Shown piece after piece: positions 1-6,640 of a stretch of DNA of 16,171 bases. The stretch's first letter is position 1. Every line of letters starts with the position of its first letter. The notes under the pieces were generated by a model, which worked only from the letters and a program-made list of their open reading frames with translations, was not told the origin of the DNA and did not search any database. Source of the stretch: an uncultured bacterium (GTDB lineage Bacteria > Auribacterota > Tritonobacteria > UBA1439). The position numbers were made by a program, and so were the translations under genes. The DNA lies in the NCBI GenBank assembly GCA_937858775.1, contig CALLYX010000384.1:1-16171 (forward strand). Reading direction: 5' to 3'.

Positions 1-32
1 CCTCCCTCTTCATCCCCCACACGGACGCGTAG
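1..32 (+). CDS. C-terminal tail of an upstream gene (partial)
   Basis: Reading in frame from base 3 gives SLFIPHTDA and then TAG at 30-32. A GC-rich hairpin follows four bases later, as expected after a gene end. Only nine codons are visible, so no family can be named. It could be a chance open frame, but the hairpin and the promoter that follow support a real gene end here. Confidence 0.4.
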   Translation, partial: SLFIPHTDA

Positions 33-35
33 GCC

Positions 36-75
36 GGCGCCCCGCCCCCCTTCAACGGCGGGGCGCCGCCTTTGT
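36..75 (+). terminator. Hairpin after the upstream gene
   Basis: Bases 36-46 (GGCGCCCCGCC) pair perfectly with 57-67 (GGCGGGGCGCC), an 11-bp stem with a 10-base loop, followed by GCCTTTG. The T-run is short, so termination efficiency is uncertain. The position between a stop codon and a new promoter fits a terminator. Confidence 0.55.
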
Positions 76-77
76 GG

Positions 78-106
78 TTGCGCGGGACGGCGTCCATCCC
101 TATACT
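78..106 (+). promoter_or_regulatory. Sigma-70-type promoter for the epimerase gene
   Basis: TTGCGC at 78-83, a 17-base spacer, then TATACT at 101-106. Transcription would start near 113, about 28 bases before the ATG at 141. The match and spacing are good; no experimental support is possible here. Confidence 0.55.
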
Positions 107-140
107 TCACCGGACTCGGGAACGGGGGCGGCGGGGACGG

Positions 141-1073
141 ATGAGCCGGATATTCGTGACGGGCGGGGCAGGATTCGTGGGGGGGCCGCTTTGCCGGGCG
201 CTCAAGGCGGGCGGGCACGAGCTCCTCGTCTACGACAACCTGTTCAACGGGCGCCGGGAGAATATCGAGGGCCTCGACCTCGTCCAGGGCGACCTCCGCG
301 ACCGGCCGCTCCTCGAGGAGACGCTCGCGGCGTTCTCGCCCGACGCCGTCGTCCACCTCGCCGCGATCCACTTCATCCCGTACTGCAACGCCCACCCGGC
401 GGAGGCGGTGGACGTGAACACGCGCGGGACCGCCTCGCTTCTCGAGGCCCTCCGGGGCGCCCCCCCGGAGCGCGTCATCGCGGTCTCGACCGCGGCGGTC
501 TACGCACCCGCCGACGGGCCGCACCGCGAGGAGGACCCCCCGGGCCCGATCGACATCTACGGCTACTCCAAGCTCTTCGCCGAGGGGCTCCTCCGGCTCT
601 ACCAGAGGGAGGCGGGCCGCGCGGCGGTCACGGTGCGCCTCTTCAACGCCTACGGCTGCCGCGACACGAACCCGCACGTCCTCCCAGACATCCTGGACCA
701 GGTCCGCGCCGGGAAGACGGAGATCGAGCTGGGCAACCTCGCCCCCAAGCGCGACTATATCCACACCGACGACGTCGCCGCGGGCCTGGCCTCCATCCTC
801 TCGTTCGACGCCGGCCGGCTGTACCACTGCTTCAACCTCGGAACCGGCAGCGAGGTCTCCGTCACGGAACTCGTCGAGGCGGTCGCGAGGAGCGTGGGCA
901 TGGAGATCCGCGTCCGCTCCGCCGCGGCGCGGCGGCGGAAGGTCGAGCGCCCGCACCTCCTCGCCGACATCTCCGCGATCACGCGCGCGACCGGCTGGCG
1001 GCCCCGCTACGGCCTCGCGCGCGGAATCGAGAGGACGCTGCTGGACGAGGGGCTGCTCCCCTCCCCCCGCTGA
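141..1073 (+). CDS. NAD-dependent epimerase/dehydratase (extended SDR family)
   Basis: 310-residue protein of the extended short-chain dehydrogenase family, which act on nucleotide-sugars (UDP-glucose 4-epimerase and relatives) in the cytosol. Seen directly: N-terminal Rossmann motif GGAGFVG at residues 8-14, an acidic turn YDN at 31-33 typical of NAD binding, and the catalytic Y140-xxx-K144 pair in YGYSK. RDYIHTDDVA and FNLGTG are the usual substrate-domain blocks. Start: an in-frame upstream start at 72 exists, but it lies before the predicted promoter -10, and the Rossmann fold begins right after the ATG at 141, so 141 is preferred. The ribosome site (GGGGACGG) is weak. The exact sugar substrate cannot be told from sequence; family assignment is firm. 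It appears to be transcribed alone, with a promoter on each side. Confidence 0.9.
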   Translation: MSRIFVTGGAGFVGGPLCRALKAGGHELLVYDNLFNGRRENIEGLDLVQGDLRDRPLLEETLAAFSPDAVVHLAAIHFIPYCNAHPAEAVDVNTRGTASLLEALRGAPPERVIAVSTAAVYAPADGPHREEDPPGPIDIYGYSKLFAEGLLRLYQREAGRAAVTVRLFNAYGCRDTNPHVLPDILDQVRAGKTEIELGNLAPKRDYIHTDDVAAGLASILSFDAGRLYHCFNLGTGSEVSVTELVEAVARSVGMEIRVRSAAARRRKVERPHLLADISAITRATGWRPRYGLARGIERTLLDEGLLPSPR

Positions 1074-1088
1074 TCGCCGCGAGGCGGC

Positions 1089-1119
1089 GGGCCGGCCCGT
1101 CCCAGGGCCGGCCCGTCCC
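1089..1119 (+). terminator. Direct repeat forming a GC hairpin between two genes
   Basis: The 15-mer GGGCCGGCCCGTCCC occurs at 1089-1103 and again at 1105-1119. Its first ten bases are self-complementary, so the two copies can pair as a 10-bp stem with a six-base loop. There is no U-run. It sits between the epimerase stop and the next promoter, so a terminator role is plausible. Confidence 0.4.
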
Positions 1120-1148
1120 TTGACAGCGCCCCCCGGTGCCGATAGAAT
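1120..1148 (+). promoter_or_regulatory. Strong sigma-70-type promoter for permease operon
   Basis: Consensus TTGACA at 1120-1125, exactly 17 bases, then TAGAAT at 1143-1148. The start point would be near 1155, about 29 bases before the GTG at 1184. This is the best promoter in the window. Confidence 0.75.
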
Positions 1149-1183
1149 GACCCGATGCTCGCTCCCGGAAAGGCGTCGCGCAC

Positions 1184-3205
1184 GTGGAACCCCGCCCATC
1201 CCTGGCCCAGCGACTGAAGGTGCTGTTCATAGGGGCCGCGCACAGCCCCCACGACAGCGCCATATTCCATAAACTGTCCCTGATCGCCTTCTTCGCCTGG
1301 GTCGGCCTGGGGGCGGACGGCCTCTCCTCGTCGTGCTACGGCCCGCCGGAGGCGTTCATGGTCCTCCGCGACCGCCCGCATCTGGCCTTTTTCATCGCGC
1401 TGGGGACCGCCGTGACCGTCTTCATCATCAGCGCCTCCTACTCCCAGATCATCGAGCTCTTCCCCACGGGCGGCGGCGGTTACTTCGTGGCGAGCAAGCT
1501 TCTCTCCCCCGCCGCCGGGATGGTCTCCGGGTGCGCCCTCCTCGTGGACTACGTGCTCACCATCACCCTCTCCATCGCCAGCGGCACCGACGCCGTTTTC
1601 AGCTTTCTCCCCGCCTCGTGGTACACGCGCCGGCTCTATCTCGCGGTGGGCGGCGTCCTCCTCCTGACCCTGCTGAACCTGCGCGGCAGCAAGGAATCCG
1701 TCCTCCCGCTCGTCCCGATCTTTCTCGTCTTCGTCGCCACGCACGCCTTCGCGATCCTCTGGGCCCTGGGGGCGCATATCGCCGAGATCCCGACCGTCGC
1801 CCACCGCACGGGCGCCGAGGTCGGCCGCGCCGCCTCCGAGCTCGGCCTCGCCGGGATGTTCCTCCTCATGCTCCGCGCCTACAGCATGGGCGCGGGGACA
1901 TACACGGGGCTCGAGGCGGTCTCCAACGGCCTCCCCCTCCTGAGGGAGCCGAAGGTCCAGACGGGGAAGCGCACGATGCGCTACATGGCGGTCTCGCTGG
2001 CGCTCACGGTCTTCGGCCTCATGTCCGCGTACGTACTCTACGGGGCCCGGCGGGAGCCCGGCGCCACGAAGACGCTCAACGCGATCCTCTTCGACCGGAT
2101 GGCGGCCGGGTGGGGAACGACCGGCTACGTCTTTATCCTGGTGACGCTCGTCTCCGAGGCGGCGATCCTCTTCGTCGCGGCGCAGACCGGCTTTCTCGGC
2201 GGCCCCCGCGTGCTGGCGAACATGGCGCTCGACCGCTGGGTCCCGACGCGCTTCGCGATGCTGAGCGACCGGTTCGTGACGCAGAACGGAGTCCTGCTCA
2301 TGGGGGGGGCGGGCCTCGTCCTGATGCTCGTGACGCGCGGCTCGGTGCAGTTCCTCGTCGTCCTCTACAGCATCAACGTCTTCATCACGTTCGTCCTTTC
2401 GCAACTCGGGATGGTGCGCCACTGGTGGGGCGCCCGGCGCCGGGAGGCGGGGTGGGCGGGAAAGCTCTTTGTAAACGGCGCGGCGCTCGTCCTCTGCCTC
2501 TCCATCCTCGCCTCGGTCACGGTGGTCAAGTTCCACGAGGGGGGATGGATCACCCTCCTGGTCACCGGGGCGCTGATAGCGGCGGTTACCGCGATCAAGC
2601 GGCACTACGCGCATACCGCCAGGCTCCTCCGCGCCCTGGACTCCCTCGTCGCGGCCGCCGGCTGCGAGAGCCCGGAGATCATCCCCGGCAGGCCCCCCGC
2701 CATCGCCGCGCGGATGGACCCCCAGGAGAGGACGGCGGTCCTCCTCGTCAACGGCTTCAACGGGATGGGCCTCCACACGCTCTTCAGCGTCTTCCGCATG
2801 TTCGGCGGCGTCTTCAAGAACTTCATCTTCGTGCAGGTCGGGATGGTGGACGCCGGGATATTCAAGGGGCCGGCGGATATCGAGAAGCTGGAGGCGAAGG
2901 TGCGGGAGGATCTGGCGCGCTACGTCTCCTACGTCAAGGCGCACGGCTACTGGGCCGAGGCGGTCCCGCGCCTCGGCACCGACGTCGTGGACGAGATCGC
3001 CCGCCTGGCCCCGGGGCTTATGGAGCGCTACCCGCAGGCGATCTTCTTCGGCGGGAGGCTCGTCTTCCCTGAGGACTCGCTGCTCTCCCGCTGGCTCCAT
3101 AACTACGTCATCTTCTCCGTCCAGAAGAACTTCTACTACGCCGGGATCCCCTTCTTCGTGGTCCCGATCAAGATGGAAGCGGGGGGGGCGGCCCATGCTG
3201 CGTAA
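1184..3205 (+). CDS. APC-superfamily permease with C-terminal cytosolic domain
   Basis: 673-residue membrane transporter. The first ~475 residues hold about 12 hydrophobic spans of the amino acid-polyamine-organocation fold. The first-helix unwound motif LGADGLSSSCYGPPEA (about residues 42-57) and the loop ELFPTGGGGYFVASK (about 93-107) are typical of APC and KUP/KimA-like carriers. The last ~180 residues (from about 490) are soluble alpha/beta sequence, including TAVLLVNGFNGMGLHTLF, reminiscent of the nucleotide-binding C-terminal domain of KimA-like potassium importers. The substrate is therefore uncertain: amino acid or potassium. Start is GTG at 1184 with a GGAAAGG site 11 bases upstream; no in-frame ATG lies between the promoter and this GTG. 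The 3' end overlaps the metallophosphoesterase by 11 bases, so the two are probably co-transcribed and coupled. Confidence 0.85.
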   Translation: MEPRPSLAQRLKVLFIGAAHSPHDSAIFHKLSLIAFFAWVGLGADGLSSSCYGPPEAFMVLRDRPHLAFFIALGTAVTVFIISASYSQIIELFPTGGGGYFVASKLLSPAAGMVSGCALLVDYVLTITLSIASGTDAVFSFLPASWYTRRLYLAVGGVLLLTLLNLRGSKESVLPLVPIFLVFVATHAFAILWALGAHIAEIPTVAHRTGAEVGRAASELGLAGMFLLMLRAYSMGAGTYTGLEAVSNGLPLLREPKVQTGKRTMRYMAVSLALTVFGLMSAYVLYGARREPGATKTLNAILFDRMAAGWGTTGYVFILVTLVSEAAILFVAAQTGFLGGPRVLANMALDRWVPTRFAMLSDRFVTQNGVLLMGGAGLVLMLVTRGSVQFLVVLYSINVFITFVLSQLGMVRHWWGARRREAGWAGKLFVNGAALVLCLSILASVTVVKFHEGGWITLLVTGALIAAVTAIKRHYAHTARLLRALDSLVAAAGCESPEIIPGRPPAIAARMDPQERTAVLLVNGFNGMGLHTLFSVFRMFGGVFKNFIFVQVGMVDAGIFKGPADIEKLEAKVREDLARYVSYVKAHGYWAEAVPRLGTDVVDEIARLAPGLMERYPQAIFFGGRLVFPEDSLLSRWLHNYVIFSVQKNFYYAGIPFFVVPIKMEAGGAAHAA

Positions 3206-3968
3206 ACTCGGCGCCCGGCGCGCCCTCCGTTTCGCCCTCCTCGCCCTCCCGTCCGTCTGCGTCGTGGACGCCCTCCTCCTCGAGCCGGAGTGGATCGCCA
3301 CGCGCCGCCTGAAGATCCCGGGGAGGAAGCCGCGCTTCCGCCTCGCCCACTTCACCGACCTCCACTACCGCGGGGACCGGGCGCTCCTCAAGGGGGTCGT
3401 GAAGAGGATCAACTCCCTCTCCCCGGATCTCGCCTGTTTCACGGGGGACATCATCGAGGAGAAGCGCCACCTCGGCGAGGCCCTCGATCTGCTCCGCGGC
3501 GTGCGATCCCCCCTCTACGGCGTCCCCGGCAACCACGACTACTGGAGCGGCGCCCCCTTCGAGGAGATCGCCCGCGCCTTCGAAGCCACCGGCGGGGCGT
3601 GGCTCGTGGACCGCGAGACCGCCTTCCCCGGCGGGGCCCTCTCGATCGTAGGGGCGTCGAGCCATGACGCCGGCTTCATCGCCAAGGGGGACGGGAAGGG
3701 GAAGCGGCTCCTGCTGACGCACTACCCCGCCTTCGCCGACCTCCTGAAGGGGAGACGGTTCGACCTGATCCTCGCCGGGCACACCCACGGGGGGCAGATC
3801 CGCATCCCGTTCTGGGGCGCCCCGTTCCTCCCATGGGGAACGGGGAGATACGAGATGGGGCTCTACCGGACGCCGGCGGGCCCCCTCTACGTCAACCCCG
3901 GGATCGGGACCTTCTACGCCCCCGTCCGGATCTTCTGCAGGCCGGAGATCACCCTGCTGGAGTTCTGA
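3195..3968 (+). CDS. Membrane-anchored metallophosphoesterase (YkuE/YaeI-like)
   Basis: 257-residue calcineurin-like phosphodiesterase. All five metal-site blocks are present: D55-x-H57 in FTDLHY, D85 in FTGD, N113-H114-D115 in PGNHDYW, H176 in LTHYP, and H196/H198 in AGHTHGGQ. These bind two metal ions. Residues ~10-35 (ALRFALLALPSVCVVDALLL) form one hydrophobic segment, so the enzyme is probably tethered to the membrane with the catalytic domain outside, as in YkuE/YaeI relatives that act on lipid or cell-envelope phosphoesters. The ending GIGTFYAPVRIFCRPEI is the usual C-terminal signature of that subfamily. ATG 3195 lies inside the end of the permease gene (11-base overlap), indicating an operon. 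The natural substrate is unknown. Confidence 0.9.
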   Translation: MLRKLGARRALRFALLALPSVCVVDALLLEPEWIATRRLKIPGRKPRFRLAHFTDLHYRGDRALLKGVVKRINSLSPDLACFTGDIIEEKRHLGEALDLLRGVRSPLYGVPGNHDYWSGAPFEEIARAFEATGGAWLVDRETAFPGGALSIVGASSHDAGFIAKGDGKGKRLLLTHYPAFADLLKGRRFDLILAGHTHGGQIRIPFWGAPFLPWGTGRYEMGLYRTPAGPLYVNPGIGTFYAPVRIFCRPEITLLEF

Positions 3969-3975
3969 CCGGGGT

Positions 3976-3997
3976 CGGGGCGGCGGTCCGCGCCCCG
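3976..3997 (+). terminator. GC hairpin after the metallophosphoesterase gene
   Basis: CGGGGCG at 3976-3982 pairs with CGCCCCG at 3991-3997, an 8-base loop. It lies directly after the stop codon at 3966-3968. No T-run follows, so this may be a weak or factor-dependent terminator. Confidence 0.35.
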
Positions 3998-4006
3998 CGC
4001 CGCCGG

Positions 4007-4034
4007 CTTTCGACTTCTGCCTTTCGACTTCTGC
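4007..4034 (+). repeat. Perfect 14-base tandem duplication
   Basis: CTTTCGACTTCTGC occurs twice head to tail at 4007-4020 and 4021-4034, immediately before the -35 of the next promoter. A related stretch starting CCTTTCGACTTC is at 9879-9905, before repeat array B, so this may be a dispersed short repeat. Confidence 0.8.
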
Positions 4035-4035
4035 C

Positions 4036-4065
4036 TTGACCCGCGCCGCCGCGCGGAGGTATGCT
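4036..4065 (+). promoter_or_regulatory. Sigma-70-type promoter for PLD-family gene
   Basis: TTGACC at 4036-4041, an 18-base spacer, then TATGCT at 4060-4065. Transcription would begin near 4072, about 30 bases before the ATG at 4103. The -35 abuts the 14-base tandem repeat. Confidence 0.55.
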
Positions 4066-4102
4066 GTCCGTGTCGCACGACACGACGACAGGAGAGGCCA
4101 CC

Positions 4103-5617
4103 ATGCGCGCTTCCGCAGCGGCCGCGATCGCCGCCGCCCTTCTCGCCGCCGCCCCGACCCCCGCACCGCCGCCCCTCCCCGCCGGGACGCTCAACCTCGT
4201 CTACATGTCGCCGTTCGGCGGCTACTCCCCGGCGAACTACAACAAGAAATGCCTCGTCCTCGATCCGGACGGCAAAGGGGTTTCCACGCGGCCCGGCGAC
4301 CTGAGCTTCCCGCTCATAGACCTCCTCCGGCGCGCCCGGAAGACGATCGACATCGCCTGTTACCTGTACGGCATCTACACCCCCGAGCACACCGAGATCG
4401 CCAAGGCGGCCCGGCGCGGCGTGAAGGTTCGCCTCTTCCTCGACCCCTCGATCAAGGACAAGAACGGCGTCCCGGTCATCCAGGAGGCCATAGACCGGAT
4501 CGTCGAGGACAAGCTCCCGATCGAGGCGAAGATCATCGACCCGGCCCTCGCCGAGAAGGCGACCGGCCTCCCGTTCCAGACGATGCACGAGAAGTTCGGC
4601 GTCATCGACGGCGCGCACGTCTTCACGGGAAGCGCCAACATAGAGCCCGGCGCGAACGTGAAATACACCGAGGACCGGTTCTTCCTGCTCAACAACCCCG
4701 GCGCGGTCGCCGACTTCGAGGCGGAGTTCGATCGGCTCTGGGGAATGGGCCGCTGGGCCGTCAAACCGCGGGGCGGCGCCGGCAGGAGAAGCGGCGCCGG
4801 GGCCCCGCGCCCGGCGCCCGCCCCCCACTCCGCCGGGTCGGGCGGGATCACGACGCGTTTCAACAGCGTCGAGCGCCTCGAGAAGTACGTCAAGGAGGCG
4901 TTCTCCGAGGCGGTCGCGCGAGCCAAGGCGGGAAGGCCGGCGACGATGGACATCATGATCTTCTCCTTCACGTCGCCCTCCCTCGCCGACAGCCTCCTGC
5001 GCATCGCGCGGGACTACCCGTCCGTCCGGATCCGCGTCATAGCGAACCTGAGCCAGCTCTTCCGCGAGCCGACCACCGTCGTGACGGATATCGAGGGGAT
5101 CGCCTCGGGCGATGTCGGCGCCTACGGCGAGATCGCCGGGCGGCGAAAGGCGTTCATCAAGGACCCGAAGGAGCACGCCCTCGCCGTGGAGGCCGAAACC
5201 AAGCAGATCATCAGCGAGTACCGGAAGAGGCCCCTCCCGAACGTCGAGGTGAAGTACAAGTGGTTCCCCTCCTTCTCCTGGGATCCGGCGCTGGGCAGGG
5301 CGGATTACGATCATTTCCACCCGAAGGCGTCCCTCCTCCACCACAAGGTCGCGATCGTCAACGGGGAGACGCTCGTCACCGGCTCGTACAACTGGTCGAA
5401 CTACGCGGAGACGAAGAATCTCGAGAACCTGATGATCCTGCGCGGCCCCGCGAACCGGGCGATCGTCGCCGACTTCGAGGCCGAGTTCGAAGCGATGTGG
5501 AACGACCCGTCCCTCGTCAAGACGAGCGCGGAATGCCGTTCCCTGAAGGAGGCGATCTGCGCCGGGATCGACCGCGAGCACGCGGCGGCCGAACCCGCGG
5601 CCGGACCGGGCGGTTGA
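4103..5617 (+). CDS. Exported phospholipase D-family protein with two HKD-type domains
   Basis: 504-residue protein. Residues 1-~25 are an Ala-rich signal peptide or anchor (MRASAAAAIAAALLAAAP), so it should act outside the cytosol. Two PLD domains follow. The first has H162-x-K-x4-D in HEKFGVID followed by GSANIEPGAN. The second has H413-x-K415-x4-N420 in HHKVAIVN followed by GSYNWS, so the acidic residue of the classic HKD motif is Asn there. A flexible Gly/Pro/Arg-rich linker near residues 227-250 joins them. Family members cleave or transfer phosphodiester bonds in phospholipids or nucleic acids through a covalent phosphohistidine; which substrate applies here is not evident. Start at 4103 is chosen because GGAGAGG lies 5 bases upstream and the signal peptide begins there; the frame opens earlier at 4061 but that ATG overlaps the -10. 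It has its own promoter and no obvious operon partner. Confidence 0.85.
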   Translation: MRASAAAAIAAALLAAAPTPAPPPLPAGTLNLVYMSPFGGYSPANYNKKCLVLDPDGKGVSTRPGDLSFPLIDLLRRARKTIDIACYLYGIYTPEHTEIAKAARRGVKVRLFLDPSIKDKNGVPVIQEAIDRIVEDKLPIEAKIIDPALAEKATGLPFQTMHEKFGVIDGAHVFTGSANIEPGANVKYTEDRFFLLNNPGAVADFEAEFDRLWGMGRWAVKPRGGAGRRSGAGAPRPAPAPHSAGSGGITTRFNSVERLEKYVKEAFSEAVARAKAGRPATMDIMIFSFTSPSLADSLLRIARDYPSVRIRVIANLSQLFREPTTVVTDIEGIASGDVGAYGEIAGRRKAFIKDPKEHALAVEAETKQIISEYRKRPLPNVEVKYKWFPSFSWDPALGRADYDHFHPKASLLHHKVAIVNGETLVTGSYNWSNYAETKNLENLMILRGPANRAIVADFEAEFEAMWNDPSLVKTSAECRSLKEAICAGIDREHAAAEPAAGPGG

Positions 5618-5623
5618 GCCCCC

Positions 5624-5652
5624 TTGCCCCGCGCCGCGTTTCGTGCTATCCG
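5624..5652 (+). promoter_or_regulatory. Probable promoter for the DUF362/polyferredoxin operon
   Basis: TTGCCC at 5624-5629, a 17-base spacer, then TATCCG at 5647-5652. It lies just after the PLD stop and about 55 bases before the GTG at 5707. The -10 is only a partial match, so confidence is moderate. Confidence 0.4.
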
Positions 5653-5706
5653 TAATTGCGCCCCCGGGGGCGGCGCGGCCCGGCGGCGCGTCGCGGAGGT
5701 GCGCTC

Positions 5707-6630
5707 GTGAACAGACGGGAGTTTCTCGCGTGGGGGGCGCGCTCCGCCGCCGGGCTCGCGTTCTGCCCCCCCGCCCGGTGGCTCTTCGCGGCGGCACCGG
5801 GGAGGCGCCCCGATTTCTCCGTCCCCCCCTCGCCGACCCTCCCGCAGATCGTCTTCGCGAAGGGCGACTCCCCCGGCGCGCAGGCGCGCGCGGCGGTCGG
5901 GGCGATCGGCGGCATGGGGCGCTTCGTGGCCCGGGGCGACCGCGTGGCCGTCAAGCCCAACATCTCCTGGGACAGCCCGCCGGAGCTCGGCGCCGACACC
6001 CATCCGGAGATCGTTGCGGCGATCGTGGAGATGGCCCTCGGCGCGGGCGCCCGCGAGGTGGTCGTCTTCGACCACATAATCGAGGAGCCGCGCCGCTGCC
6101 TCGCGGTGAGCGGCATCGGCCCGGCCGCGGAGAGGGCGGGGGCGCGGGTGGTCGTGCAGGGGGCGCGCTCGTTCCGCGACGCCGATGTCGGCGGCTTCGT
6201 CGGGAGGCAGCCGGTGATGATCCCCATCCTAGAGGCCGACAAGCTCATCAGCGTCCCCGTCGTGAAGCAGCACGGCCTGAGCAAGCTGACCGCCTCGATG
6301 AAGAACCTGTACGGGATCGTCGGCGGGAGGCGCGGGAAACTCCATCCGAAGATCGACGAGAGCATCGTCGACCTGGCCGCGTTCGCGCGGCCGACGCTCG
6401 TCGTCCTCGACGCAACGAGGGTCATGACGCGGCACGGCCCCAGCGGCGGCAAGCCCGGCGACCTGATCCATCCGCGGATCGTCGCCGCCGGGACGGACCA
6501 GGTGGCGCTCGACGCCTGGGCCGCCTCGCTCCTCGGCCTGAAGCCCTCCGACGTCGGATATATCGGCCTGGCCCGGTCGCGCGGCCTCGGCTCGGCCGAC
6601 TACGGGGGGCTCAGGACGAAGGAGGTCTAG
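5707..6630 (+). CDS. Tat-exported DUF362 family protein
   Basis: 307-residue protein starting with a twin-arginine signal (NRREFLAWGARSAAGLAF), so it should be folded, probably with a cofactor, before export. The body matches the DUF362 type: VKPNISWDSPPELGADTHPE near residues 80-100, then VVVFDHI, a SVPVVKQHGLSKLTASMKN block and LVVLDATRVMTRHGP. The biochemical role of DUF362 is not established; proteins of this family often occur with [4Fe-4S] proteins, as here. GTG 5707 is preferred because GGAGG sits at 5695-5699 with a 7-base gap and the Tat motif starts right after it. The stop is 10 bases before the polyferredoxin ATG, and a GGAGGT overlaps the end of this gene (6621-6626), so the two form an operon and presumably one membrane redox unit. 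Confidence 0.85.
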   Translation: MNRREFLAWGARSAAGLAFCPPARWLFAAAPGRRPDFSVPPSPTLPQIVFAKGDSPGAQARAAVGAIGGMGRFVARGDRVAVKPNISWDSPPELGADTHPEIVAAIVEMALGAGAREVVVFDHIIEEPRRCLAVSGIGPAAERAGARVVVQGARSFRDADVGGFVGRQPVMIPILEADKLISVPVVKQHGLSKLTASMKNLYGIVGGRRGKLHPKIDESIVDLAAFARPTLVVLDATRVMTRHGPSGGKPGDLIHPRIVAAGTDQVALDAWAASLLGLKPSDVGYIGLARSRGLGSADYGGLRTKEV

Positions 6631-6640
6631 CCGCGCCGCG

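Noticed and set aside
1007..3355. 782-codon open frame on the minus strand
   Set aside because: It is the shadow of the permease gene. Its product is Arg/Glu/Asp/Gly-rich low-complexity sequence as expected from antisense reading of GC-rich DNA, while the plus strand has clear membrane segments.
3914..5797. 627-codon open frame on the minus strand
   Set aside because: Antisense of the metallophosphoesterase end and the PLD gene, which carries motifs; the minus product is low-complexity without a family pattern.
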